A DNA stretch of 64,000 bases from NCBI GenBank assembly GCA_013365325.1, contig JABVXV010000122.1, forward strand, positions 100,444 through 164,443, given 5' to 3'. The notes under the pieces were generated by a model that had not been told where the DNA came from, searched no databases, and was given only the letters and a program-made list of their open reading frames with translations. Source of the DNA: Dipetalonema caudispina. Taxonomy: Eukaryota; Nematoda; Chromadorea; Rhabditida; Onchocercidae. Each line of letters begins with the position of its first letter. The first letter of the stretch is position 1. The translations under genes were made by a program, and so were the position numbers. Of the stretch, positions 24,747 to 36,552 are shown one piece after another.

Positions 24747-27700
24747 TTACGTTGACGTCCGATGAACGATAAGGTCCTGTAATTTTTTGACAAAAGTAAG
24801 ATAAGATTGCTATTGAATGATAAAATAACAGGTTATTATGAATCAAAGCAATCTTTGTTCTACAAAAATATTCTATTAAATAAGACAACCAAACAAACAA
24901 GAAATAATGCAAATGAAATGTTCCGGAAGATGTTTTTCTAAAGAAAAATGAGATAACATGAATTAACAGCGTTCTCAAATTTTGCCGAAGAAGATAGAAA
25001 ATATATAAAGATGAGCGCAAGTTTGAACTTTTATTTTTGCATTTGCAAATTACAAATCTCAGTATACCCAAGAAAAATGATTATTTTGATGTTTATAAAA
25101 AATTGCTAAAACAATTGCAGAAACAAAAACATACTTTTAAAGGTGTGAATCTATCGACCATGTTAAGACCAAAGGAACGTATAAGTACAAGTGGTGTACT
25201 ACTCGTCAAATAAAGTCTATTCAACCAATCGCATGCCACTTGTACAGGTACATTTCGTCGCTGTGCTTCTGTATCATAATCAGACAAATACGTAAGAGAA
25301 CCTGAAATATCCGTCGGAATTGTAATTCTTCCCAAATAAAGAAAATTTGACAAAATTGATTTACCTAAATCACCTCCATCAATTACACACTGCTCCAGGC
25401 AATTTAACAATATTTTCACATCACTCCATCCCAGATTAACTCCTTGTCCAGCCAACGGATGAGTACGATGAGCCGCATCTCTAAAAATTTTTAAATCTTT
25501 TCATGCTTTAATTTAATCATGAATTATTAACTTTTCGACCAAATTCAATTCATGCGTTTTTGCATACGGACAGATTCTGATTGTTTTAAAGACAGTGATA
25601 TCGTATCTCAATGAATAATCATGAAAAAACTAACCCAATTAGCGCAGCTCTCGGCATAACATAACTATAACTATGTCCAAAAGCCAGTGGAAATCCGGCA
25701 CGAGTACCTTCATATAAGGATATAACCGTCGGAAACGTAAGTCTTGGCTTCTCATCTACGGAAAACAGTCCTTTCAACATTTGTTCCGTTAATGATAAAA
25801 ATTGATTTGTTATGGAATCCTGATGAATATCAGTGGTCTGAAAATTTTTTTCAAAGAAATCAAAATATGTTCCCTAACAAACTTCTATTTATCACTAGAT
25901 CCACTGATCCTCAGTAATTTCAGATTATATATAACATATTTCGCAATTCATGTAATACGTAACTCTCCATGATGAGGACGTATGTTCACGTATAACACAA
26001 ATTTCATGAGTGCGATTATTTTTAAAAATCCTGCTAAAATCACAAGACATTCCCGCGTAAGTCACGTATTATTAAAGTTAAAATATTACTAACACAAATT
26101 ATGGTCCTTTCCATTTTAGTTGACGACATTGTAAAAGTAACAAATTACTCAATATAATATTTAAAATTGGAGAATCAGTAGAAATTCGAAATCACAGATT
26201 CCAAGAGTTTAAATAAAATTTACCAAAAACTCATTCAGCTCATCAACAAACTCTTCTGATGATAATGAAAGCAATTTATCGGCATGCTCTGTACTTGTCG
26301 ACCATGTCACTGAACTCATATTCTCAGTAAGTGGTAGAATAGCTACAGGACCACTTGGCGTAAATCTTTCCCATGCAACGCAATTGTTTTCCACCGGAAA
26401 TGATCGTTATTTTGTACACACTTTTTCCGACCAAAACTTTAATCAAATTACTAATACATATCACAAATTTGTTAAGAAAATTAAAGATCGATTTGAAGAA
26501 TTATGTTTATTAAATGTTTAGAACTAAAGAGTTGAACTATAAACGAAAGAAGTTAAATGGTGATAATTGACTAATGACAAAAGATTATGCTTAATATGAC
26601 TGAAATAATATGGATAAGGATAGACACGAGACAAATGTACTACGATGAAATATAAGCTCCATTTAAAAAAAAAAAAAAAATATAGTGGTATGGAACTTTA
26701 TACAACCAAAAAATAAAAAAAACTTACAGCTTGCACCTGAAGATTTGCTACCACTGCTGACTGCCCATATCCCCATGAGGTATATTTAAAGTTCAGCATA
26801 TCTCTCACCACACTTCTAGCACCATCGGCACCGATCTACAAAATTTTCTACTCTTCATATTATATCAGCAGACACCATGCTTTATAATTTAACGGCTTAA
26901 ATTCTATGTTTACCCAATACTGCTTCCATTGTTTATGAATTAATCAAGAGAGAAAGCAATAACTAGTTTCACCAATACATTCTAATTTCTTTTTAAAATC
27001 ACATCCAGTAACTAAACATGAATACTGATCTAAATTTTCTAGAGAATTTAACAAATACTAACAATAAGAGACGTTTGCAATTTGGTTCCATCATCCAGTA
27101 CAACTGCAGCAAATTCATCCAAACCAGATGGATTCCTGAAAATAGCTTTGTATAGCGAATATACAATTTTGTATTTAGTTTATAAACTTTATGTGATATT
27201 CAGAAAGTTTATAGTCTCAAGAAAAAAGAAATTGTTTTCCTATTACCATACCTACAATCGACTACTTTTGCTTTCGTCCTAACTGTAACATTAGGACAGT
27301 TTGCTTTGATACGATTTGAAAGAAATCCGATGATTGCATTATTTTCGATCATATAAGCAATTTCATTAGTTGGATCTGGTTGGGCGAATCGTATCGATGA
27401 ATGCGAACAGCTATCCAGAACCTATTTATACCACCCTATAGATTTTATTCTACTTTACAAATGAATGCTACTTTATAAGTAAATTTCGAATGGAATAATT
27501 AGATTTATCATTACGGTTGGGAAGTATCAAACATTATATGATTTCTGTAAATTATTCCAACAGCATTTAGCTCTCAAACCCTACTTTATCATAATCAAGT
27601 GTTACTATATGATTGCTTATGAAACTTGAATCAATCACTCAATTTTCACAAAAAAACTAGGGTTATCAATCAAATTATGACCTAATTAATATATATTTTA

Positions 27701-28405
27701 CTAACTACAATCAAGCAATTTTCAAAGTATCAAACCTGAAGTCTATCGACTCGTTTCACTCTTAGGTCCACGAGATCATTCCAAATTCCTAATTCTGCAA
27801 GCTTATTACAATATGAGAAGGAAATTTAATTTAGGAAAGGAATATTCAAATAAAGTAAATGATTTAATCTTACTTTGGAAAAGTAGCACAGATGGAGGTG
27901 ATACTGCAGTAACTCGGTTTCCATATGGTGAATTTTTTGCCGGTGCTTTGATTTCTGCTGAATCTAGCACAAGTACCTTTTTCGATTTGAAACATTCATT
28001 TAATCCTAGATCAAAATAACAGATTTTTAATTTATAAGCAACATCAATGTTTCGTTTCCCAATTGTTCAACAGATATTGTATATTTTAATAATTGTATTT
28101 ACAAAGTAAAATAATTCATATTCTTCATATTCAAATTTATCTTTTACTTTTGAAGTTTGAAAAAAATCAATGAATTGCATTAAATCAAATACAGAGAATG
28201 AAATGAAAATTAAAATGATCAACCAAAAATGTTTATCATGTTATATTTAAATTCGAGTAAACTAACCAAGAGCACAAGCCATCGCATTACCAACCATTCC
28301 ACCACCAATTATGATAATATCATAGAAGGAATCGATCGTTGTTGCTGTTGAACTATACGAACATCGTAGATAAAGTGGATAAATTTTTGATATCATTGAT
28401 AACAT
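24747..28405 (-). CDS. coq-6: Ubiquinone biosynthesis FAD monooxygenase COQ6, complete
   Basis: Eleven minus-strand exons: 28405-28267, 28005-27874, 27794-27736, 27421-27252, 27135-27063, 26835-26728, 26394-26224, 25837-25635, 25480-25365, 25301-25135, 24776-24747. They join in frame to 455 residues, the usual length for COQ6 (human about 468). A basic, mitochondrial-type leader ([16 protein letters not shown]) precedes the FAD-binding [18 protein letters not shown]. Other family signatures are [27 protein letters not shown], and [20 protein letters not shown] with the second FAD/ribityl motif. The enzyme hydroxylates the coenzyme Q ring at C5 in the mitochondrial CoQ synthome. Two oddities: the acceptor before 26394 is not AG, and the intron 25302-25364 is only 63 bases with no stop in frame. 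An acceptor at 28425-28427, 19 bases before the ATG, may be a trans-splice site. Confidence 0.93.
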
Positions 28406-28424
28406 TGATAATAGATATAATTTC

Positions 28425-28427
28425 CTG
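28425..28427 (-). promoter_or_regulatory. Candidate trans-splice acceptor of coq-6
   Basis: On the minus strand TTTGCAG ends 19 bases before the coq-6 ATG, with no upstream coding exon visible. In nematodes an acceptor in this position is typically used by the spliced leader. It could also be the end of an ordinary 5' UTR intron. Confidence 0.5.
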
Positions 28428-28944
28428 CAAATATTTTTGTCATTTCAAGAAATTTAGAATATTAAATATCAATTTTAGATATTTATGTAAATTTTGTTAA
28501 CAGATAATTTCTATGCAATAGAAAATGCGAAATTAATTATGATTAATTATTAGATAAAATTAGTTGCATTGGTTTAAGAAAAAAGACAAATGAAGGTTAA
28601 ATTTGATAAATTTCAATTAAAATAATACGATTTAGATAGAAATGAGGAAGGTACATTTATGAAATTATGAAAATAATGGTGGAAAAAGAAAAAAAAAAAA
28701 AGGGAAAAGAAATTTTCAAGCTCCTTTAAATTTACATAATTCCTTTTCTTCATCATTTCTTAAAATATTTCCTGTATTAAGATATTACAAAAAGTCCTAC
28801 ATTAGGATATTTTTTTAACATTTTAAAAATTATCAACAATATGTTATCTCGTTTTATATCATTTAAAATTGAAAATAATATTCAATTCTTTGAGGTTTAA
28901 TTTTTCATTGCTATTTTTATTAATTAACATCCAAAATAAAAGTA

Positions 28945-29118
28945 TATACACAAACATACACACACACACATACACACATACATATACATACATACATACA
29001 CACATACACATACATACATACATACAAACAAACATACATGTATACATGCACGCCCACATACACACATACACACATACATGCACGCCCATATATACACATA
29101 CACATACATACACAGACA
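28945..29118. repeat. CA/TACA compound microsatellite
   Basis: About 170 bp made of ACACAC and ACATACATAC units with a few interruptions (for example GCACGCCCA occurs twice). It gives long but meaningless open frames on both strands (Thr-His and Cys-Val-Tyr). Confidence 0.9.
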
Positions 29119-29388
29119 TATGTATAGATACGATTTCAACTTCAGGATAGAAAAAGCATTTTGCAGCATCAAAGTTTGAGAAAAAATGAGAAAAATGTGA
29201 TATTTGGATTTATCAATAGATATTGTAACGTTTAACCGTGAAATTTAGACGTACGTAAAAAGAGCTATAAGCATGACGTGAATGCTTATATGAGAAAAAT
29301 CAACAACAATATTACATTATATCTTATAGAATATAAACCAAAAATAGGTTCAAAGTGAATGAATGAATGAATGAATGAGGAAGGAGAG

Positions 29389-29438
29389 TGTATGTGTATG
29401 TGTGTATGTGTGTGTGTGTATGTGTGTATGTGTGTGTA
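29389..29438. repeat. TG/TATG microsatellite, inverted to the CA array
   Basis: About 50 bp of TGTGTATG units, complementary in sense to the CA/TACA array that ends about 270 bp upstream. Transcribed together, the two could pair into a hairpin. Confidence 0.85.
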
Positions 29439-30324
29439 CATGATATCATAATTTATCATATTGTTTGTGCAATAAATAGGTAATAATAAGGAATTGTTGT
29501 GATAAGAAGAGTATACATTATCATATCTTTATCATTCAATATTCAATTTTAACAAAAATATTATTTCATTTAATCAAATTTTAAAAAAAATATTATCCTT
29601 CATCTTTTTTTCTTTATTTTTTATTACTTTATCCTTATAATTTATTAATTTTTGATAATTTTTTTTGTTCAAATTTTACGCCAAATTTTGATATACTAAA
29701 AATTTCGAAAATATATAATATGGAAATATGTTATTACTAACTTTAAATTTAATATGGAAAGTTTTTTTTTTTTCCTTTTGTTTTTCTCCGATAGCATTAT
29801 GAAGTTTGAAATGTTAGATAAAAATTTAATAATCAAATAGAAAATTTGAAATAATACTTATAGAATGGGATATTTTGTTTTTAATTAGAAATATTTTTCA
29901 TATTATATTATCAAGTTAAAAAAAAGCATTTTCTATTACATAGAAGCTTTCAGTGGTGATATTTCGTGAATTTTTTAAGTGTTTTGAGAATCACAGTCAA
30001 ATATACAATTTTGATCAATGTGAAATTTACATATTTAACAATGCAAACATTTTAACTTTATCATCATCATCACCATCATTATCATCATCATCATCATCAT
30101 TATTATTATTATTATCATATCGCTTAATGATAATGAAATATTGCAATAGAAAACTTATAGAATAATATTAATTATCATAGCATATTTATTCCCATTTTAT
30201 TCAATATTGTTGTAGAATTGATGCATACATAATATTTCAAAACCATCAGTGTTTTTTTTTTTTTTTTTTTATTAAATTTCCAGTAATTATAATGTTCGTC
30301 ATTCATTTTCAATTTATTCTATCT

Positions 30325-30645
30325 ATGATAATCATTTCAAATGTATATTTCATTCAATCGATAATTTATTACAGATTATTGTACGTTTTTTTTTTTTTTT
30401 TTTTTTTTTTGCTATTGTCATATGTTAAATTTGAAATATGGTAGAAAAGTTAAAAAAAATATTGATTGACAAAGTTTTTTGTTTTTTTTTTTTTTCTGCT
30501 CATATATGATAATCATTTCAAATGTATATTTCATTCAATTGATAATTTATTACAGATTATTGTATATTTTTCCTACTGAAGTGTGATAGAAAAGTTACAA
30601 AAATATTGATTGACAAAATTTTTTTTTTTTTCTCCTCAAATATGC
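30325..30645. repeat. Two copies of a 181-bp block with poly-T
   Basis: The block beginning ATGATAATCATTTCAAATGT at 30325 recurs at 30506 with few changes. It includes a shared TTGATAATTTATTACAGATT-like core, a TAGAAAAGTT segment, ATATTGATTGACAAA and a closing poly-T run. This is a local tandem duplication in the spacer. Confidence 0.75.
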
Positions 30646-30969
30646 AATCAATTATTGATTTAACTTTTCCTAATACCAAAAAAAAAAAAAATGGAATAGT
30701 TTTAAAATGATCAAAACAAAATAAAGAAATAAACATTACAATGAATTATTTATAATTAAAATATAATGTATTCAAAAATAATCTTATTCTATCTTAATCT
30801 ATCATCCTGCAATCTAAAGATGTAACAATCATTTTACTATCTTAATAAAATTGATTAATCAATTTTGCTCTGATGATATACAATCAATTTCTGCAAACTC
30901 CTCTCTTGCTTTCCGATCGACTTTTACACCTGAATGATATAATATCCAAATATCGATACACAGAATTAT

Positions 30970-33671
30970 TCAATTTAATCGTTGATAATTTTCATGAGGA
31001 TATGAATTGTATATGATAACTGATATGATAATTGCTATACCACCTAAACAATATAATAATGATGGTGGTGTAAAATTGAATAAAATCCATGAACCAAATG
31101 TTGCACCAAGTACCGATGCACTCTGAAAGAAAATTTTATTACAAAAAAAAAAAAAAAAAATTTCCATTTTTTATTTTGATAAATTAATTTTAGAAATGAT
31201 TTATTTCATACTACAAAAAAATGATAATGTATTTAGGTATGTTATTAGTAATGAAAAATCAAATTAAAAAAAAAAAAAAAAATTTCATAATTGCTTCTTA
31301 CAGTATGTATCATTCCGCAAGGTAATAAATATTGCTAATAAATAGTTATTTAAAATAGATTTTTTAAAATAAACAAATTAAAATTTGAAATAAAAGATGT
31401 ATCGTTATTTACTTGTGCATAAGTTTTTGCAATATTATCAGCATATTTGATAACAATAGAAATTAGCAATCCACCAGCTGAATTCATCAAAACTAATATC
31501 CATACCAAAATATCAAATCCACGAAATATTCCATCTTCAAATTTTTGGTAATTTTTTTAGAAAAAAAAAAAAAACGATCAATAAATTACAGATAAACAAA
31601 TATTTAAAAACGAGTGGAAAAAAAGAATCCCAATAAATAAATGATTAATATAAATTTTGCTTATTTTTTTTTTTTTTTTTTCTACTTTAAAATGATATTC
31701 TATTGAATATTTTACAAAAGTAAAAATTTTAACACATTACATCATAAAAAATAATATACTAACTTATATTTTATATCTAATATCTTATATTTTATATCTA
31801 ATATCAATGGTAGGTTATTATACGTATGTTGTAGAATGAAGTAATATCAATTTATCATATGCTAAAATTATCAAAACTTATCACTTCAATCCTTTTTATA
31901 TATTTAATAGATTATCTAAGGATTATATCATTCTGATCGATAATAGATCAGGAAAAAGAAAGAATTGAATGAAGGAGGAGAGAGAGAGAGAGAGAGAGGA
32001 AGAAAAGAAAAGGAAGAAAAAAAAAGGCTAATTTAAAGAATAGATAACCTTTTTTAATAGCAGCATAATCATAAATCAAAATTGATAAACAATTAATTGG
32101 TATACCAAGTATGGCAAGGCGAATATTTTGCATCCAAATATTTACCGAACTTCGTTTTAACACTTTTTCCAAATAAACACATGCAATTTTAGGCTTTTTT
32201 TTTTTTTATTTTAAATTTTGAATTTCTTACTTTTTTTGTATTCTTTCTGTTTATCAAATTTCGTTGTAAAAACTTTGTTTTTTTTTTTTTCTCTTTTCCA
32301 ACTGTAATCAAAATATGATGCATAGAATTTGATGATCTATTTCTTAAGTAACTGTATTAGAAAACAATCATTATTGGTTAATTAATCAATTAAAAGTTCG
32401 AAAAATTCTGGAAAATATATACTGGCAAAAGCAGATGTAAAGCACATCGTTATAACAGCTACAAATCCTAACAGCGGATTTTGGTTAATTTCAGGAATTC
32501 GATTAATTGGAATATGTTGTACTTGAATATCAACTATTCCAATAGCTAACAATACTAATGCAAACCATTGTTGCCATGAAAGATAATGATCAAGCATTAT
32601 CCAAAGCATTAAAGCAGTAATGAATATTTTAATTTGATGAATTAACTGAAATTTAAAACTTAAAATTAATTAATTTAATTTATACTACATTAATGTTAAA
32701 TATATTAGATATCCAACATAAAATGAATTGATGATAATCAAATGCATAATTCCATCCTTGTAATTAATTCCTGAGAATTAGTATATATTTGTATCGAATT
32801 CTCGTTCAAACATTAAGCGCTATATTTGATGAATTTAAAAATTTGAAAATCGTTAAATTAAAAGCTTACACAATATGTTGTTGGTTCCAAGTGTGTAAAT
32901 GCGATATAATATAAATTATTTTGAATTACATAAATTGTAGCCGTTAAACATACTTTAAGCGTTTCAATATAATTTCCAATGATAATATTGTAGCAAGATG
33001 AAAGATATCTGAAAAATTTATCAAAATTTTGCATAATTAATACAACTATTTAAATTTTTATTACAAATTAATTGTACATAATATGTGATTATAATTATTT
33101 TTAATGATTATACATTCCGAAAATCAACACAAGCTAATTAATATTAACTTTTGAATTTAAATTTGAGATGAACAATTACTTTCTGAATGATGCTTCATTA
33201 AAAATAATTATAATTGAAGCAATCAGAAATTTCACCAATTCTCCAATAAATACAGTTACTGTTGTAAGAAATCTTTCATCGGATAGACGATATCGTGTTG
33301 AATAAGTTAGCAATGGCATACTGCAACGATTGAATAAATTAATTCGAATTAAAAAGAAAAAAGAAAGCATTCAATCAATAATTAGTAATTAAAGGTTAAA
33401 ATTACTAAAAATAAATTGGTAATTTATCACTAAAATCATACTAATTTATTCTTTTCATTAACATTAAACAGTTCTTACAATTTTATGCAATATTTTCTCA
33501 TAAATTAAATAAAAAAAATAAATATCACAAGTATACAATTTTGTTTATTTTTGAATTTAAAATAAATTTTGAAATATATTCGAAGGAAATTTACCATGTT
33601 TGTTGAATAATCAATAAACAAATGCCAGAAAATTTGTACAGCGAATTATCATATTTATCAACAGTAATCAT
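30970..33671 (-). CDS. Nucleotide-sugar transporter, SLC35A type, complete
   Basis: Seven minus-strand exons: 33671-33595, 33320-33180, 33008-32870, 32645-32423, 32180-32049, 31534-31413, 31122-30970 (TGA), giving 328 residues, the typical size of a ten-helix Golgi UDP-sugar transporter. Family signatures are TYSTRYR near the N-terminus, LKVCLTATIYVIQNNLYYIA with FTHLEPTTY, IHQIKIFITALMLWIML, SVYLEKVLKRSS, and GGLLISIVIKYADNIAK near the C-terminus. The last matches the signature of UDP-galactose, UDP-GlcNAc and CMP-sialic-acid transporters; substrate cannot be told from sequence. The intron before 32180 ends in AT rather than AG in the only in-frame solution I found. An acceptor sits two bases before the ATG. 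Related worm proteins include SRF-3 and the NSTP group. Confidence 0.9.
31763..31804. repeat. 21-bp tandem duplication
   Basis: Two exact adjacent copies of a 21-base AT-rich unit (31763-31783 and 31784-31804) in an intron of the sugar transporter. Confidence 0.85.
31980..31998. repeat. (GA)n microsatellite
   Basis: About nine GA units in an intron of the minus-strand sugar transporter, reading as a CT tract upstream of an exon on the coding strand. Confidence 0.8.
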
Positions 33672-33673
33672 TA

Positions 33674-33676
33674 CTG
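33674..33676 (-). promoter_or_regulatory. Candidate trans-splice acceptor of the sugar transporter
   Basis: On the minus strand TTTGCAG ends two bases before the start codon. Such an extremely short 5' UTR is characteristic of spliced-leader addition in nematodes. The assignment is inferred. Confidence 0.55.
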
Positions 33677-34698
33677 CAAATGAGAAGTGTAGGAAATTAA
33701 AATTTATAAACAAAATGGAATAAATGAAAATCAATGAAGATTGTTGGGAAACGATGGAATTTTTAATAGAGTTTAACTGTTCAATTTCATGTCATTTAAT
33801 TATTTTCATTTAGGTCAAAATAAATTAGGTCATCTATTTCATTCATTGATAACTATCAGATAATTGTTTGAGGAAAGGAAGGCAATATACAAAATAAATA
33901 TTTCTCAAGATTAAAGACAAGAAAAATTGAAAATGAAAGAAAAGGAAAAGAAAAAATAAAATGGAATTTTTAAAATTTTTATCATAATAAACAAAAAGTA
34001 GTTAGAAAACAAAATTTTTTGTTTGTTTTTTGGAAATATTTAAGTAATTTTTGGCTTAAAAAAAAAACTTTATTTTGGTTGTTTTCATGAAAAAACTTTA
34101 TTTTGTTTGATGAGAAAATTTTTTTGAATTTGGAGATAAAAATTCAGATTTTTCTGAGAAATTTCAAATTCCAAGGAAAATATTTTAGAAGCTAACTACA
34201 AAAAAAAAGAACAGTAGTATAATAACGCAAAAAAAATTCATGAAAATTTTATAAATTTGTTGAGGAAACTGAAAATAACTATTCAATCATTTGAAACTGG
34301 AAATTTGAAAAATTTTCGTCCTGCTAGGAAAAAGTAGCAATCGGACAATAATATAAATATAATATAATAAATATTCCTGAAAGATCAGACGACAACAATT
34401 TCAATAAAATTTAATTATATGGCTTTAATTAAATGATACTGTCATCTATTAATTGAATTAAATTTTGTCAAATTTATGAGCTCTTCAAAAACTATTTACA
34501 CGGTTGACTATATTTTACCATCAGATGCAGTGTTGGGAATTTTTTGAAAAAAATTGAAATTTTTTTTGACTTTGGACACAAGCTGAAATCAAAATTTTGA
34601 AATTTCCCAACAGATAGATTTAACGTTCACAATAATTAAAATTTAATTTTGAAATTTAAACTTTGCATAATAAAACTGTACATATACATATATTTATA

Positions 34699-34810
34699 TC
34701 TATATGCATATTCCGTTAGAAAATTAATTAATGACGAGTTTTCAAAATTAAATCTCTATATGCATATTCCGTTAGAAAATTAATTAATGACGAGTTCTCA
34801 AAATTAAATT
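34699..34810. repeat. 56-bp tandem duplication
   Basis: Two adjacent 56-base copies (34699-34754 and 34755-34810) that share TCTATATGCATATTCCGTTA and the following AATTAATGACGAGTT, with about one mismatch. Confidence 0.9.
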
Positions 34811-36552
34811 TTAATCCTTCAAGATATCGAGATGTTTAACATTTAATACAAACTTTTTCAAATTTTAGTAAATAAACAAAGGATGCGGAAAATTTTCATC
34901 TAAAGGGCTCATTTAATTTAATTTGACGAATTCAATCTATTTACTCATCCAATAATCGAACCAACAATTGAAACGATGATGAAAATGATGATAATATAAT
35001 TAATGAATTAAAATTAACTTACAAGAAATGTTTTGTTTCATTTGGAATTTGTTTAGCAAATTTATTTCAATTTTATCAAAAGTTGCTACCATATTTTGAT
35101 ATCCGTTGAGAATATTAATTTCTATCCATACATAATAAATATAGTTGGGCTTAAAAAATTTCAATAATTTTCAAATTTTATAATAGAAATGTTAATTCAA
35201 ATAGTTCTTATCTATTTCACTGAGGACTTTATTCATTTCTAAGTTTACTAATCGTGACAATTATTCTTCTTTAAACATTGGAATAGGACAACCATCTCAA
35301 TGACTCTTACATCAAATAGTATTTAAATTAAACAAACTACACCCACGAAAAGCATTATTTCAATATTTTACACTTTAGTTTACCTCAATTTTTTTCCTCA
35401 AAAAAAAAGTTTCTTTTTTATTTATTTTTTTAATTTTGTAAATTTATTTAAATTAAGAAATCAGTTGGTATGAGCTATATTATATGAAGAGCAATAATTA
35501 GTTTCAATGTATTCCAACTGTTTTCGTAATTTTGTCCAAACAATTTTTTATTTTTCTCTTTATTATTGCATCTTTAATTAGATTAAATTTAATTGAAATT
35601 AAAGACTAATTTGGATTATACTGAATAGCAGAAATTAATTTCATGAGGCATAATTTTACTGCTATCATATATTTTTCAAGATTTATTCATTTGTGTTTAA
35701 TTTGAGTTTTTTTTTTGTTTTTCTTGACTTATTTAATTAAAATAGTTCATTCGAATCTATTCTTTTTAGCTACAAATGATTGCTTTTATTTCAATTAATT
35801 TAATCTAAAGTATTTTCTCAATTAAATCAAACTTCAATATAAGGTAAGAATAAAATCATCTTCCAATAATTTTTTCCCATCACTTTTCATCGGTAAATCA
35901 GAAGTCCCCTTTTCACGTTTATCTTCTGTTGTTGAAATTTTTGCGCTAAGAAATTTATTTAGGATTATTTGAAATGAAACATATAATTGCTATGAGAGTA
36001 TAAACAAAATGATCAATTATAGCATATTGATTGCTTTCAAAATTTTAAAAAATTTTCACTAATTACAGCAATCTTGTATGAAATTGAAATTTTCTCTGTG
36101 ATTATCTTAACATTAGAATATCTTGAAATTTGAATATCTTAGCATTAATAATTAATCGACTAGGTCATTTTTAAGCATTTCATGAATGCTTACAATTTCG
36201 ATAACAAATGTTTCAATTCAATCACCAATTAATCGTCGTATTTTGCACGAAGCAGAAATGGAATTAATAAATCGATTTTAAATCGCTATGTAAAAAAAAA
36301 AAAAAAAAGATGAAATTTCGGGTGTTATAACTTTCTTCGAAAAATAATGAAATTTAGGATATGATATTTCAATTATCGATATTGGTAAACTTATTTTGCT
36401 CATTACCTTCGATTGTTTCGGTATTTCAATCAACTGAAGGTTATCGTATTACTTTTTTTATTCAAGCTAATAAAAATATTTGTTTTTAACAAAATTTAAT
36501 ACTTTTATTCAATTTATTTATTGCTACTTTTAAAATACGAATCAATTTATAG

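Larger units (their letters stand above)
28406..30969. other. Spacer between coq-6 and the sugar transporter
   Basis: About 2.5 kb dominated by simple sequence: a long CA/TACA array, a shorter TG array of opposite sense, GAAT repeats at about 29358-29378, a TCA/TTA array at about 30060-30118, long poly-T runs (30251-30270, 30386-30410) and a 181-bp duplicated block. I see no gene here; the 28859-29172 frames are translations of the CA array. Confidence 0.65.
33672..36552. other. Divergent spacer between the transporter and the Cys-rich gene
   Basis: About 2.9 kb, very AT-rich, between genes transcribed away from each other. It must contain both promoters and probably the missing 5' exon of the plus-strand Cys-rich gene, but I could not identify a signal-peptide exon with a matching phase-1 donor. 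A 56-bp tandem duplication lies at 34699-34810. Confidence 0.5.

Noticed and set aside
28859..29172. Several Cys/Val/Tyr- and Thr/His-rich frames on both strands
   Set aside because: They are translations of the CA/TACA microsatellite, which is open in many frames.
31948..32048. Read-through after the transporter exon ending 32049 (minus strand)
   Set aside because: It translates the GA/poly-A intron; the family alignment continues in the exon at 31534.
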